Of a stretch of DNA of 64,000 nucleotides, positions 37,581 through 48,955 are shown in pieces; position 1 is the stretch's first letter, and every line of letters starts with the position of its first letter. Position numbers and translations under genes: made by a program. The notes beneath the pieces were generated by a model. That model saw only the letters and a program-made list of their open reading frames with translations. It was not told the origin of the DNA and made no database searches. The stretch is from Maylandia zebra (lineage: Eukaryota; Chordata; Actinopteri; Cichliformes; Cichlidae): the NCBI RefSeq assembly GCF_041146795.1, contig NC_135170.1, positions 4,020,533 through 4,084,532 of the forward strand, in the 5' to 3' direction.

Positions 37581-38008
37581 TACAGATGTATTACTCTACC
37601 GCTCTTTTGTTTTTTCAACATTTTTGGCTCAGTTTTGCAGGTTAGTGTTTTGCTGTGTGTTTGAGCTGTTTTGGGAAATTAATTAAAAAACTTTAGTAAC
37701 TCAAAACTCTGAAGACATTTAAGCAGACAAAAGAAGTGAAATAAAATACAAACGCGTTATTAAAGGTTTCCAAATCAACAAAGGGTCTCAGTAAATGTTC
37801 CAGACAAATGTGCTCCACTGCAACAAGAAGCCGAATTCTTTACAACACACAAGTTTTCAGTGAAATTCTTTTAGTGGCTTTATTGTGCATTTGCATTTCA
37901 TGAAGCTGTGGCTGACAGTAGTCCCCAACTGAATGATCATTGTGCTGGCTGCAGATTGAGCACGATGTGTGGAAAGCTTGTGGAAGTCACGGTTCAAGCA
38001 ACGTGAGC

Positions 38009-40970
38009 CTAACCGCTCAGCTTCACCTCCACGGGGAAGTGGTCGCTGACAGCCAACGCCTGAGAGACAGAGAAACCGTTCTTTTAGTGGCTCACAGTTT
38101 GTGCTGCAGACGGCTTCAGTTTCCACAGGTTTCTTTCCAGTGCTGAAAAACTCAACGTGCCTGCATGGTAATGCCATCACTACAGTATACACTGCATTAT
38201 GATTTTGTTTGCATCTCTGTGGTCGTTACTACAGCCACTGCTTTACAAAGTTGCTCGATTTTCTGTAGCTCAAAGCTGATATTAAAAAAGCAAAAGTGCT
38301 TTAAAACTGCATGATTTCTGATGGGGCGACTGCTTTGCCCTTTGTGTAGAATGCCTCTCTTCTGATTGGAGCTCAGTAAACATTTTGCTGACGAGTCTAT
38401 GGTCTCAGTTGCAGTGAATACAGCATTATGTTAACTTTTTATATTGACGTTTCCATTAGTGTCAGCGGGGAATGAGGCAGGTTGTGCTTTTTAGTTCAAA
38501 TGAATTCTTACAGAGATAAGGATTGAAATTCATCTGTTACCAGATCTTGTTTGAGATTCAGGTCCGTCATGTAGTTATACACCTTCGCACTCTCTTTCAC
38601 CACTCCTCTCATCATGTCCGCAGTGACCACAATCCTGCAAACACAGAAAGATGATTAGAGTTTAGAGTTTGCGTGCACACATCAGAACGACCTGCCACAA
38701 TCTGTCTACCTGTCGTAAGGGCAGACAGTTTGCGACACGGTAGTGTCGGCCGCATCAGTGATCAGCCAATGGAAAGTCTTGTCAGTGAAGATGCGGATCT
38801 GCTGCCAGTCAGACCCGGACACATAACTACAGCCTGCGTTGAAGTCACCCAGCAGCACGATGTCCTGCAGGGAGAGTAGTGTGAGTCGCATTTACCGAAT
38901 GTGTGTTTTTCCACCAAATAAATGATTTTTACTTGTAGGCTGTAAATACATCATTGTTCCAGCGAGCGCGGACATCTGCCACCACGTCATAGAGAGCATT
39001 TAGCTCCCGAACAGCTGATTCTGGGGAGGTGTGCTGAGGGATCAGAGTAAAGTCTCTCACAGCTACAGAAGAGAAGGGAACGAAGGAGTGTTGACAGTGA
39101 CGGAGGCGCTTACACCGCATGAGAATGATAAAGGACTAGTGACTAACATGTCCCAGGAACTACCACGCACAAATGTTTGAATGAGGATCCACATCATTAT
39201 CAGTGTGATGCAGAAACAGCTGTATAACTCGAGCCACAGCACCTACCAGTGTGTTTGGAGGAGAACATTACGACAAACGGCTCCCTGCTAAAGGCGTCTT
39301 GTCCAGTTTCCTCCGGGCCGTCGTCATAGGTGTAGCTTTTTGCCACCGATACCAGCGCCTCCCTGTGGAGAAAATCACCACCTTTTCATTTGCTGCCAGT
39401 GTGTACTTCATTTCTAAACATGTCCAGTTGCTTCTCGGGACAAATTTATTGTAGTTCTGCTTTTCCCCTTTTTTTAAATCACTTCTTCTGAATTCTGAGT
39501 GTGTATAAGATGTATGTTTATGCCAGAACAAAGACGGAGGATTTGCCGTTAAATTACTTCAAACATGCCTCAAACACTACAAACATGCTGGAAATATAAA
39601 TTTTTAATCAAGTTGTTTTGAATGGTTATTTGAGAAACTTATGGGAGGTTCTTTAACCCTCTGAGGTCTAAGTAATGATGATGATCCAACACCAATCCTG
39701 ACTTTAACCCCGGGCAACGTGAACAAGTCATTTTTATTTTTGTTAAATTGTTTGGCTTTAAGAAACAAAGAAAACAATCAAACTATTCACATTCTGCCAT
39801 GAAAAAGACTTTTTCCCTTTCTACAAAATACATATTTAGAGCAAGAACTAAAAATGCTTTTTACACGGCATCACTGCAACGAACCATGTGTTGTTGCAAA
39901 CAGCCGCCCCTCCCTGAGCCTGACTCTGCCGGAGGTTTCTTCCTGTCAAAAGGGAGTTTTTCCTTCCCACTGTTGCCAAAGTGCTGCTCATAGGGGTCAT
40001 TTGATTGTTGGGTTTTTCTCTGTATGTGTTATTGTAGGGTCTACCTGACAGTATAAAGCGCCTTGAGGCGACTCTTGTTGTGATTTGGCGCTGTGTAAAT
40101 AAAATTGAACTGAATAAATATCATTTCACTGTGTGTAGAGTAGAGACTTATTTTTTTCATCGTGGTGCACCTGTAAAGGAAGAGATATCGCTCTTTATAG
40201 GTGCTCGCACCGAGAGGCTCGCTGACGATGTATTTGTACTGAGGAGAATCTCTGGGGGGAAACAAACACACACTTTTATGTTTCCATACGTTTGCATTTC
40301 ATGCTCAGTGTTACTCTGAATGTTCCATGTTCGGTGTGTGGACTCACTTGTTGACGTACTCCATGAGTTTTTGGGTTGCTGAGAGATCACTGTCTCTGAC
40401 CTCTTGGATCAGAATGACGTCATAGCGTTGGACAATCTGCAAAACACAAATAAAAAATGAAAATGAATCAGCTGATTGTCCATCTTGCAACATCACGTTT
40501 GTTTATATTTTACCTTGCACGAAAAAATTCATGTGTTAAGCTTTAGATTGTAAAGGCAACGCTACAGCTGTTGCACATCCAGTTATTTCATTGATCATTC
40601 CTTAAGCATAGAGGTGGGAATATTCTGGGAATATTCAGGTTTACTTCTGCAACAGGCCAAATCATCCAAAGCATTTCTCAAAATTCAGTTCAAACTATTT
40701 CAAAACGCACACACAAGATAACACTTCTGGATTGGTTTTGAAAGCACTCTGACCCAAATTGCATTACAAATGGGTGGATGTAAACATTTTGTACAAACTG
40801 TCATATCTACCAAAGAGGGAAAAGTCCCAGACCTTGGTAATGATGTTCATCAGAGTGGTGTTGGAGGCTTTGGTGTCTCCGAAGGATTTGATGTTAAAGG
40901 CTCCCAGCAGCAGCGAGTTAGAGAGATGCAGCAAGGTCAGAAAAAGCCCCAAAGTGCCCACCAAATGCAT
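38009..40970 (-). CDS. dnase1: DNase I-family secreted endonuclease, copy 2
   Basis: This is a paralogue of the gene at 21,457-24,415. Eight coding exons are at 40970-40833, 40436-40348, 40251-40171, 39362-39247, 39062-38950, 38864-38710, 38634-38541 and 38059-38009. All splice sites and the 278-aa reading frame are intact, including the signal peptide and catalytic Glu, His, Asp and Asp-His. The only coding difference I found is Asp to Glu in the segment VVK(D/E)SAKVYNY, encoded by exon 7. An insertion of three bases and a few substitutions lie in introns. Both genes keep the same 5' flank for at least 1.2 kb and so may be expressed alike. Confidence 0.93.
39898..40111 (+). repeat. LINE/SINE-tail-like repeat in a DNase intron, copy 2
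   Basis: Counterpart of 23,342-23,556. Confidence 0.6.
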
Positions 40971-41665
40971 CCTACACCAAACAGGTCACATGTTAAAAAT
41001 GACTTAGAAATCACATGAAACACTGACGCTTACAAATGATTTCATATTTATTTTACACGTATGTATGCAAATGACTTCCCAGGTTATCAGGTTAATAATT
41101 TCCAGTTCCTGTGCATTAAAAACCGATTTGCAGGCTGAAGTAAGGCCTTTCCTTTCACTCCATATTTCTCTGTCATAAAGTCCAGTTTAACATGGAGGTT
41201 AGTCCAAAACAAAGCGGCTCATGTTCCACCATCTGCTGAGAGCTCATGACATGAGAGTGAGAGACCTAACACCTGCTCCTCTGGATGTATTTTTGGCAGT
41301 TTATCTAACATGCTATTTAGCGCGTCGCTATTTGCAGCATGTTGCAAGGCTTGGTAAAATATTATCCTTTTAGGACAATATATTACTCTGTTGCCCTGGT
41401 TACACCGTCCTGGAGCTGTTGTGGAAGACCAAAGGTTGCCAAATATGGAAACAGAGAGCTGCATTTATACTGTGATGGTTTGCATGTGCTGCTGAAATGT
41501 GTTTGTAAACGCACAATTACTGCAGGAAAAATGCACAAAAGTTACTGTAATGCTGCTGTAGCCTGAAACATCCACTCTAAACAAGAAACTGGCTCACAGT
41601 ATTGCACCGAATACAGCTCAGATGTTTTTGTAGCGAGTGAGAGGTCCATACCTGCTCCTGTATGT

Positions 41666-42239
41666 CTGCACGGTGGAGACGCCTGAACTCGTGAATCTTC
41701 TGAAAGCTCCTGAAAAGCTTCTGAGCAGAATGGCGACCAGTGTCTCTTTTGAGGTTTTTATCTACCTGCAGGCGCATGTGACTGCAGGGTGCTGGGGAGG
41801 AGTACAGAGAAAAGGTGTGTTGTGGATGGGGTACAGATTTCAGGCTTTCAGGTTCTCACATCCCAAGATTGCAGTGCAACAAGGATAACGTTGCAACCTC
41901 AAATTCTTTTCTGCTCGTCATACAATAAAAACACTTCAGCATTGTTTTAACTTGCTGTTGTCCTGTTTGGCATTTGTGTGAAGTTCTGTCACACTTCACA
42001 AATGAACTCAGAATGAGTGTCGCAGTGTTGGGATGACCTTAAACTTTGGCAAAATCCTTACGGAAACTGAAGAAATTCCTTCAAGCAGTTTGAAAGATGC
42101 CTTGTTCATGAGAGCAGGGACAGACAAAACATAATATCTACTCTAGGTCTGCTCCAGCAGAGACACGTAACAGTCATTAGCAATAACAACAGTAATATTG
42201 CTACAGCCTTGTTAAACTATCATCTGTCCCAGTGTTATA

Positions 42240-42241
<2 letters not shown>
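41666..42241 (+). repeat. 576-bp direct repeat, left copy
   Basis: This segment begins CTGCACGGTGGAGACG and ends CCAGTGTTATATC. It is repeated at 44,768-45,343 with about two differences and is single in copy 1. The two copies flank the polyA element. Confidence 0.92.
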
Positions 42242-42270
<29 letters not shown>

Positions 42271-42338
42271 CTAAATGACATCAGAAACAGCAGTATGCGA
42301 CATTACGTGATGGCAGAGCTTCAGTTCATCCTTTGTCA

Positions 42339-42369
<31 letters not shown>

Positions 42370-44767
42370 AATAGGACAGGGGGAATGAATGAGAGAAAGA
42401 GGGGGAGAGAAAGAAAGAAAACCAAAGGGGAGAAGAGACGGTGAGAAGGGGGGGGAAGAGAGAGAGAAAAAAAAAAAAAAGAACTCCTGGGTCACCTGTA
42501 TGGAGAAAAAAACAAAACAAAAAAAACAAACAAACAGAGGAGACAGCAAACAACAAAGAGCAACATAATAATAGAGAAAACAAAGCACCATCACAATAAA
42601 CTAGCTAGTCATAGATATCAATATTTACTAAATAATAAACGATATTGTGCAGCACGCAAGATAGACAGCGCACAGTGTGCTTTGAGGCAGCAGCCAAGAA
42701 AGCTTTAGTCCGCGTCTGTGAATACCCATGTGTGCATACCTGTGTGGATCAGCATGCTTGCATTCCAAAGGTTTCTCCATGTAATGATCTGCTAGGGAGT
42801 GTGGGGGGGCCACAGCCCCGTCCTCCAGGGTGTGAAGCAGGTATGGAGGAGATCAAAACTCCAGACATCCAGAGGCCCCCAGAACACAAGAGACCATGGA
42901 AGACCAACAGAGGGGCAGCCGCGCCACTGTCCCAGTAAGAGCTGAGGAGAGTTCCAGATGAGGGCTCACTCAGCAGCCGCGGAGCAGAAGTCAGGGGGAG
43001 TTGCAGTGACGCGCCCGTGAGCTCCGCCGGCCCCCAGCTGTGCCTGAGTGACCGAGCCCCAGGCCGAGAGGCCGGGGGCACCCCACCTCCAAAGGGGCCC
43101 GAGCGAGCCCCAGGCCCCGACAAGCGGCCGCCAAGGAGTGAGCCGGTGTGTACCCGGACGCCCACCCCCAGACACAAAGAACCACCAACACACCGACACC
43201 TGAGGGAGTCCGCCACCGGCAGGGGAAGTGGTGGTGGGTGGAGATAGGCCTCCAAACCTTGGAGGGCCTGAGGTGTCCACAGAGAGGTGGCGTCTGATAC
43301 CCAACCTGACATATAGACACAGACATACAGGCACACACAGACACAAACATCCATTCCCACCCTCATGCTCTCATATGCACTCACTCCACACTCAACCAAC
43401 GTGGAGACAGACATAAAGAGACGCTGTACACACAATCACACTCCCCAAGCGTACTCTACAAACCGGGTCTAGGTACCCTTGCCCCTGGAGGGGGGAATTG
43501 CACCCAGACCCAGGTGGTGTTACCCTTTTCCCTGCGGTGGGGAGAGGCAGACCACCCCGACTCCGCAGCAGCAGGGAGGCCCCACACCCCAGACCGCAGT
43601 CGGACGGCCAACTCCTCCTACTAGCCCTCCCGCTCCAGCAGGCCGCAGAGAATGGGGGTGGGAGAAGACTCCAAACCTCCCTCCACCCGCTCATTGTAGT
43701 GTTGATGCATATGTGTTCTAAGGTGCAATTAAAACCCAGGAGGGCATGGAGCTACCTGCCAGAGAGCAGCAGGTAAGCGCATAGTCCCTCCTGCTAGCCC
43801 TCAATGACTAAGTGTATTTAAAATTGAGAGGTGGGCAACGACGTCAGGGGTGAGGTGTACACCCTGATGGTGATTTGGACTCCGTGATTGTGCCCACCCC
43901 CAAGATCCTATATGTATGTGTAATGAGAGTGTGAATAATGTGAATGTCTAAGTTGTGGGTTAAAATTGAGGCAGAGGCAGCCAGAAGGGGACAGGGGGGG
44001 GGGGGGGGGGGTAGCCTCCTCTGCACCCTGGTGACATACCCCTACTCCAAGGCCCTGCATGTGTGGGTGGTTGTGGAGGAGCGGGAAGAGGGAGGCAGCT
44101 GGAGATGGGGAGGGAAGGAAGGGAGGGGCAGGTAACCCCTCCCTGGGGCCAGCTCCCCCGCTGACCCCAGTAGGCACCCCCACCCTCCGCGACCCGCCAG
44201 GGAAGGGGGGCCCAGGCCCATCAGACCGGGGCCCAGTGCAGTAGCGCCCCCCGGCTCCACAGAGCCCTGGACAGTCCACCCAACCCCACCACAGAGAAAA
44301 CTGCACCCACCCCACCATCCACACATCTTCCAGACTACATAAGACGGTAAACGCCCAGGCTGAGATATTCCTCCACCTCTCCTGTATCTCCCCCTCCTGC
44401 AGAGAGTTCCTGAAGAGAAGAAAGCTCCTGCAAGATGTGACCATCCCCCCCACCAGTTGAAGAGCCCCCCAGGCGGCTCGACGCACCGGCGGCACCCTGC
44501 TCCAGGGCCGGGCCCCCATGCACCCACCCGCCCACAACCCCGGCAACACACCAACCAGGACCCAAGCCCCCGAGGCCCGGCCCGGGCCCCAGCCCAGAGA
44601 CGGAGCGCCCCCAGAACCTCACGCCCATCCCGGACCCACCCAGGGGCAGCCAGGCTACCAGGTCAGTAACCCACGTCCGTCAGCACAGACCCTCCCCTAG
44701 CCCCGCTGCACGCAGCCGCGAGGAAACAGTCACCTGAGAGCCAACAGAGCCCCCAACCGGACGTGAC
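42242..44767 (-). mobile_element. PolyA-tailed non-LTR retroelement, 5'-truncated, minus strand
   Basis: It starts on the plus strand with 29 T residues, then 68 bp, then a second T run (42,339-42,365), a purine-rich tract and about 2 kb of GC-rich sequence (C-rich on this strand). On the minus strand this is a G-rich 3' region with a polyA tail, resembling 3' UTRs of fish L1/Tx1-type LINEs. I found no reverse-transcriptase motif, so the family is uncertain. It includes an 18-base G run at 43,994-44,011. The many open frames here follow from high GC and are not genes. Confidence 0.6.
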
Positions 44768-45343
44768 CTGCACGGTGGAGACGCCTGAACTCGTGAATCT
44801 TCTGAAAGCTCCTGAAAAGCTTCTGAGCAGAATGGCGACCAGTGTCTCTTTTGAGGTTTTTATCTACCTGCAGGCGCATGTGATTGCAGGGTGCTGGGGA
44901 GGAGTACAGAGAAAAGGTGTGTTGTGGATGGGGTACAGATTTCAGGCTTTCAGGTTCTCACATCCCAAGATTGCAGTGCAACAAGGATAACGTTGCAACC
45001 TCAAATTCTTTTCTGCTCGTCATACAATAAAAACACTTCAGCATTGTTTTAACTTGCTGTTGTCCTGTTTGGCATTTGTGTGAAGTTCTGTCACACTTCA
45101 CAAATGAACTCAGAATGAGTGTCGCAGTGTTGGGATGACCTTAAACTTTGGCAAAATCCTTACGGAAACTGAAGAAATTCCTTCAAGCAGTTTGAAAGAT
45201 GCCTTGTTCATGAGAGCAGGGACAGACAAAACATAATATCTACTCTAGGTCTGCTCCAGCAGAGACACGTAACAGTCATTAACAATAACAACAGTAATAT
45301 TGCTACAGCCTTGTTAAACTATCATCTGTCCCAGTGTTATATC
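44768..45343 (+). repeat. 576-bp direct repeat, right copy
   Basis: Matches 41,666-42,241 apart from about two substitutions (gtgact/gtgatt, ttagca/ttaaca). Its end abuts the full-length LINE. Confidence 0.92.
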
Positions 45344-45357
45344 TTATATCATCCAAG

Positions 45358-48294
45358 ATGGCGCCGAGTATGGCAGCCTCGTCGCGAGCTCCCCCAAGCA
45401 ACAGCTTTTTTCTGTGTTTAATTTTACTTTTCCTTCATTTTTTCGCGAGTAGCACATGTCTCCTTGTGTACGACCGCCAAACCTTACTGGACATAAAAGA
45501 CGGTCTTTCTTATAACTTTCCGGAGTTCAAGTTTTGCAACATGGACGCTCCGTTTGCAGACCCCCCATTCATCTCACCTGAGACGCCTTTGTTCTCTGGT
45601 CCTGGAGGCCGCAAACGCCGACGCAGAGGGAGAAGATCTGGCGTTCTGGTTCGACTGAGACGGCGCACTAACAGACCACCGTTACCCAGTTTATTACTGG
45701 CTAATATGCAGTCTCTGGAGAACAAGCTGTGCGAGCTTCGGGCACGGATCTCATTCCAGCGAGAGATGCGGGACTGCTGCGTGATCTGCCTCACAGAAAC
45801 CTGGCTATCGGACAAGGTACCGGACTCCGCAATACAACTACCGGGGTTCTCCGTGCATCGCGCGGACAGGTCACAGGATCTTACTGGGAAAAGCAGAGGC
45901 GGTGGTGTGTGTTTCATGATCAACAACAGCTGGTGTGATTATGCGAACGTGCACCCGGTCAAATCCTTCTGCTCACCGGACCTGGAGTACCTGATGATTA
46001 AGTGCCGGCCATTCTGGCTACCGAGGGAATTTACAGCAGTGATTATTACGGCTGTTTACATTCCCCCACAAGCCAACACTGACCCTGCACTCAGGGAACT
46101 GTACAGCGCGATCAGCAGCGAGGAAACCGCACACCCAGAGGCAGCGTTTATCACAGCCGGAGACTTTAATGAGGGAAACCTGAAGAAAGTCTCACCAAAA
46201 CTCCATCAACACATCCATTTTAACACCCGTGGAGACCGGCTACTCGACCACTGCTACACCTCTTTCCGGGATGCGTACAAAGCCCTCCCCCGCGCCCCAT
46301 TCGGCCAATCAGATCACTGCTCCATCCTGCTCCTGCCCGCCTACAGGCAGAAGCTGAAACAGGAAGCTCCAACCCGGAGGGCGGTGCACTGTTGGACGGA
46401 CCAATCGGAGTCTGCTCTGCGGGACTGTTTTGATCACGCGGACTGGGAAATGTTTCACGTGGCTGCTAGGGACATTGATGAGTACACAGACTCAGTCTGT
46501 GGATTTATCAGGAAATGCGTGGAAGATGTCGTCCCATCCAGAACAGTCAAATCCTTCCCAAATCAAAAACCCTGGATTAACGGAGATGTTCGCGCGGCAC
46601 GGAACACCGCCTTTGCCTCCGCGAACACATCGGACTACAAACACGCACATTACCAACTCCGGAAGACGATCAAAGCAGCCAAACGTGAGTACAGGGACAG
46701 GGTGGAGCAACAGTTTGACAACCCTCGGAGTATGTGGCAGGGACTAAACACGATCGCAGATTTTAGAGGGAAAACCAGCACACCGCAGACCACGGCCTCT
46801 CTGTGTGAGGATCTAAACGTATTCTACGCTAGATTCGACACGGCGAACACCATGAGACCGGACAGTGTGCGCACCGCGGATGACGTCAGTGCGCACACTG
46901 TGTCTGAGGAGGATGTGCGGAGGTGCTTCAGGAAGGTGAACACGCGCAAAGCTACTGGTCCGGACGGGATTCCCGGCCGCGTCCTCAGGTCATGCGCGGC
47001 TCAGCTGGCTGGAGTGTTCATGCACATCTTCAACCTTTCCCTCTCTCTGTCTGTAGTCCCAGCCTGCTTCAAAATGGCCACCATCGTCCCTGTACCCAAA
47101 TCCTCCACCATCTCCTCATTGAACGACTGGCGACCTGTAGCCCTGACCCCCATCATGAGCAAATGCTTCGAGAAGCTGGTCAGGGACTTCATCTGCTCTG
47201 CACTACCCGACTCACTGGACCCTCTACAGTTTGCATACCGCCACAACAGGTCCACTGATGATGCCATAGCCCTGACACTACACACTGCCCTGTCACACCT
47301 GGAGAAGAGAGACACGTATGTGAGGATGCTGTTTGTAGATTACAGCTCAGCATTCAATACCATCGTTCCCTCGAAGCTGGACAGGAAACTGCAGGATCTA
47401 GGACTGAGCAGCTCCCTCTGCAGCTGGATCCTTAGCTTCCTGTCTGACAGACGCCAAGTGGTCAGACTGGGCAGCATCACCTCATCCCCCATCACACTGA
47501 ACACTGGTGCTCCACAGGGGTGTGTACTGAGCCCTCTCCTGTACTCACTCTACACCTACGACTGCACAGCCACTAACAACTCCAACATCATTGTGAAGTT
47601 TGCGGATGACACTACAGTGGTGGGTCTTATCACCAACGGTGATGAGACGGCTTACAGGGAGGAGGTCAGCGCCCTGACCCACTGGTGTCAAGACAACCAT
47701 CTCACCCTCAACATCGCAAAGACAAAGGAGTTGATAGTGGACTTCCGGAGGTGCAGAGAAGTACACACCCCCATCACCATCAGCGGCGCTGCTGTGGAGA
47801 GAGTGAGCAGCTTCCGGTTCCTTGGAGTACATCTGGCTGAGGATCTTACGTGGTCAGTACACACAAACAAAACAGTGAAGAAGGCGCAGCAGCGCCTCTT
47901 CTTTCTCAGGAGACTGAAAAGATTCGGCATGAGCCCCCGCATCCTCAGGACCTTCTATCACTGTGCCATTGAGAGCATCTTCACTGGATGCATCACCACC
48001 TGGTATGGCAACAGCACCGCCTACAACTGCAAAGCTCTCCAGCGAGTAGTGCGGTGCTCTGAACGGATAATTGGAGGTGAGCTTCCCTCCCTCCAAGACA
48101 TCTACAGGAAGCGCTGCCTGAGGAAAGCGGGGAGGATCATCAAGGACTCCAGTCACCCCAGCCATAAACTCTTCAGACTGCTTCCATCAGGAAGGAGGTT
48201 CTGCAGCATCCGGTCCCGTACCAGCAGACTGAGAGACAGCTTCAGCTCAGGTGGGGTGGCTGTAGCTCAGGTGGTAGAGCAGGTCATCTACTGA
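45358..48294 (+). CDS. LINE endonuclease/reverse-transcriptase ORF, open
   Basis: This encodes a single polyprotein of 978 codons with no internal stop from ATG GCG CCG. An apurinic-type endonuclease lies in the first third (LLANMQSLENKL, CLTETWLSD, GDFNEGN, FGQSDHCSIL). Reverse transcriptase follows (NQKPWIN, RKATGPDGIPG, NDWRPVALTPIMSKCFE, FVDYSSAFNTI, NTGAPQGCVLSPLLYSLY, catalytic KFADDTTVVG) and then the usual C-terminal region (FLGVHLAEDLTW, KAGRIIKDSSHP). An upstream GTG-containing extension of the frame is flanking DNA. The last 14 codons come from a SINE that replaced the normal C-terminus. The product would reverse-transcribe its own RNA at a nicked target. It is a transposon gene, not a host gene. 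Confidence 0.9.
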   Translation: MAPSMAASSRAPPSNSFFLCLILLFLHFFASSTCLLVYDRQTLLDIKDGLSYNFPEFKFCNMDAPFADPPFISPETPLFSGPGGRKRRRRGRRSGVLVRLRRRTNRPPLPSLLLANMQSLENKLCELRARISFQREMRDCCVICLTETWLSDKVPDSAIQLPGFSVHRADRSQDLTGKSRGGGVCFMINNSWCDYANVHPVKSFCSPDLEYLMIKCRPFWLPREFTAVIITAVYIPPQANTDPALRELYSAISSEETAHPEAAFITAGDFNEGNLKKVSPKLHQHIHFNTRGDRLLDHCYTSFRDAYKALPRAPFGQSDHCSILLLPAYRQKLKQEAPTRRAVHCWTDQSESALRDCFDHADWEMFHVAARDIDEYTDSVCGFIRKCVEDVVPSRTVKSFPNQKPWINGDVRAARNTAFASANTSDYKHAHYQLRKTIKAAKREYRDRVEQQFDNPRSMWQGLNTIADFRGKTSTPQTTASLCEDLNVFYARFDTANTMRPDSVRTADDVSAHTVSEEDVRRCFRKVNTRKATGPDGIPGRVLRSCAAQLAGVFMHIFNLSLSLSVVPACFKMATIVPVPKSSTISSLNDWRPVALTPIMSKCFEKLVRDFICSALPDSLDPLQFAYRHNRSTDDAIALTLHTALSHLEKRDTYVRMLFVDYSSAFNTIVPSKLDRKLQDLGLSSSLCSWILSFLSDRRQVVRLGSITSSPITLNTGAPQGCVLSPLLYSLYTYDCTATNNSNIIVKFADDTTVVGLITNGDETAYREEVSALTHWCQDNHLTLNIAKTKELIVDFRRCREVHTPITISGAAVERVSSFRFLGVHLAEDLTWSVHTNKTVKKAQQRLFFLRRLKRFGMSPRILRTFYHCAIESIFTGCITTWYGNSTAYNCKALQRVVRCSERIIGGELPSLQDIYRKRCLRKAGRIIKDSSHPSHKLFRLLPSGRRFCSIRSRTSRLRDSFSSGGVAVAQVVEQVIY

Positions 48295-48510
48295 TCGGAA
48301 GGTTGGTGGTTCGATTCCCGGCTTCCCCTAGTCTGCATGCCAAATATCCTTGGGCAAGATACTAACCCGAAATTGCTCTCCGATGCATTCATCTGTGTGT
48401 GAATGTCAGTTGTGCTTGTGTGAATGGGTGAATGCACAAGTTGTGTAAAGTGCTTTGAGTGCTCAGAAGAGTGGAAAAGCGCTATATAAGAACTAGTCCA
48501 TTTACCATTT
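48252..48510 (+). mobile_element. tRNA-derived SINE (family A) in the LINE
   Basis: The A box is TAGCTCAGGTGG and the B box GGTTCGATTCC. The body is 'atatccttgggcaagatac' and the end is 'aagaactagtccatttacc'. It resembles African-cichlid-type (AFC) SINEs, but I cannot confirm the family. LINE sequence resumes at 'ctgccatcagactgctgaac'. Confidence 0.85.
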
Positions 48511-48682
48511 CTGCCATCAGACTGCTGAACACGTCATAGACACCTCAGCTTCACTACTGGAACTTTAACATTATGCACTCCATACTGTACAGTAATGCCA
48601 CTGTTTTGCACATGTCTCACTCTGTATATTTTATTTTATATATTTTATTTATTGTTTACTCTATTTAATTTGTAAAATATGT

Positions 48683-48724
<42 letters not shown>

Positions 48725-48955
48725 AGAAAAATATTTAGTATACACATCCAGGAATGCATATACTATTATATATTGTACATATATTTATTAGTTTCAGATG
48801 TAGCCATTCTTGTATTTTGCTTGTTTACATTATTGTATTTTGCACAACTCTGTTGCTTGTGAAGCTCGCACACAAGAATTTCACTCGCATGTGCTGTACC
48901 AATGTACCTGCACATGTGATGTGACAATAAAAGTGATTTGATTTGATTTGATTTG

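Larger units (their letters stand above)
45344..48955 (+). mobile_element. Full-length L2/Rex1-like LINE
   Basis: The 5' end reads AAGATGGCGCC, the usual start of such elements, with a YY1-like site. One long ORF follows, then a 3' UTR with an internal (CA)n tract (48,685-48,721), an AATAAA and a (GATTT)n tail. The site is empty in copy 1 (tatatcttgaaatc). No clear target-site duplication is seen. The same 3' UTR is found 5'-truncated inside the gypsy element at 61,921, so the family is represented by at least two young copies. Confidence 0.88.

Noticed and set aside
37999-38192. Minus-strand 111-codon frame over DNase exon 8
   Set aside because: It is a shadow frame. The true exon is the 51-bp block with SDHFPVEV in another frame, bounded by a CAG acceptor.
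42749-43435. Several long overlapping open frames in the GC-rich block (up to 228 codons)
   Set aside because: Frames are open on both strands, low in complexity and match no family. They reflect high GC content of a retroelement 3' region.
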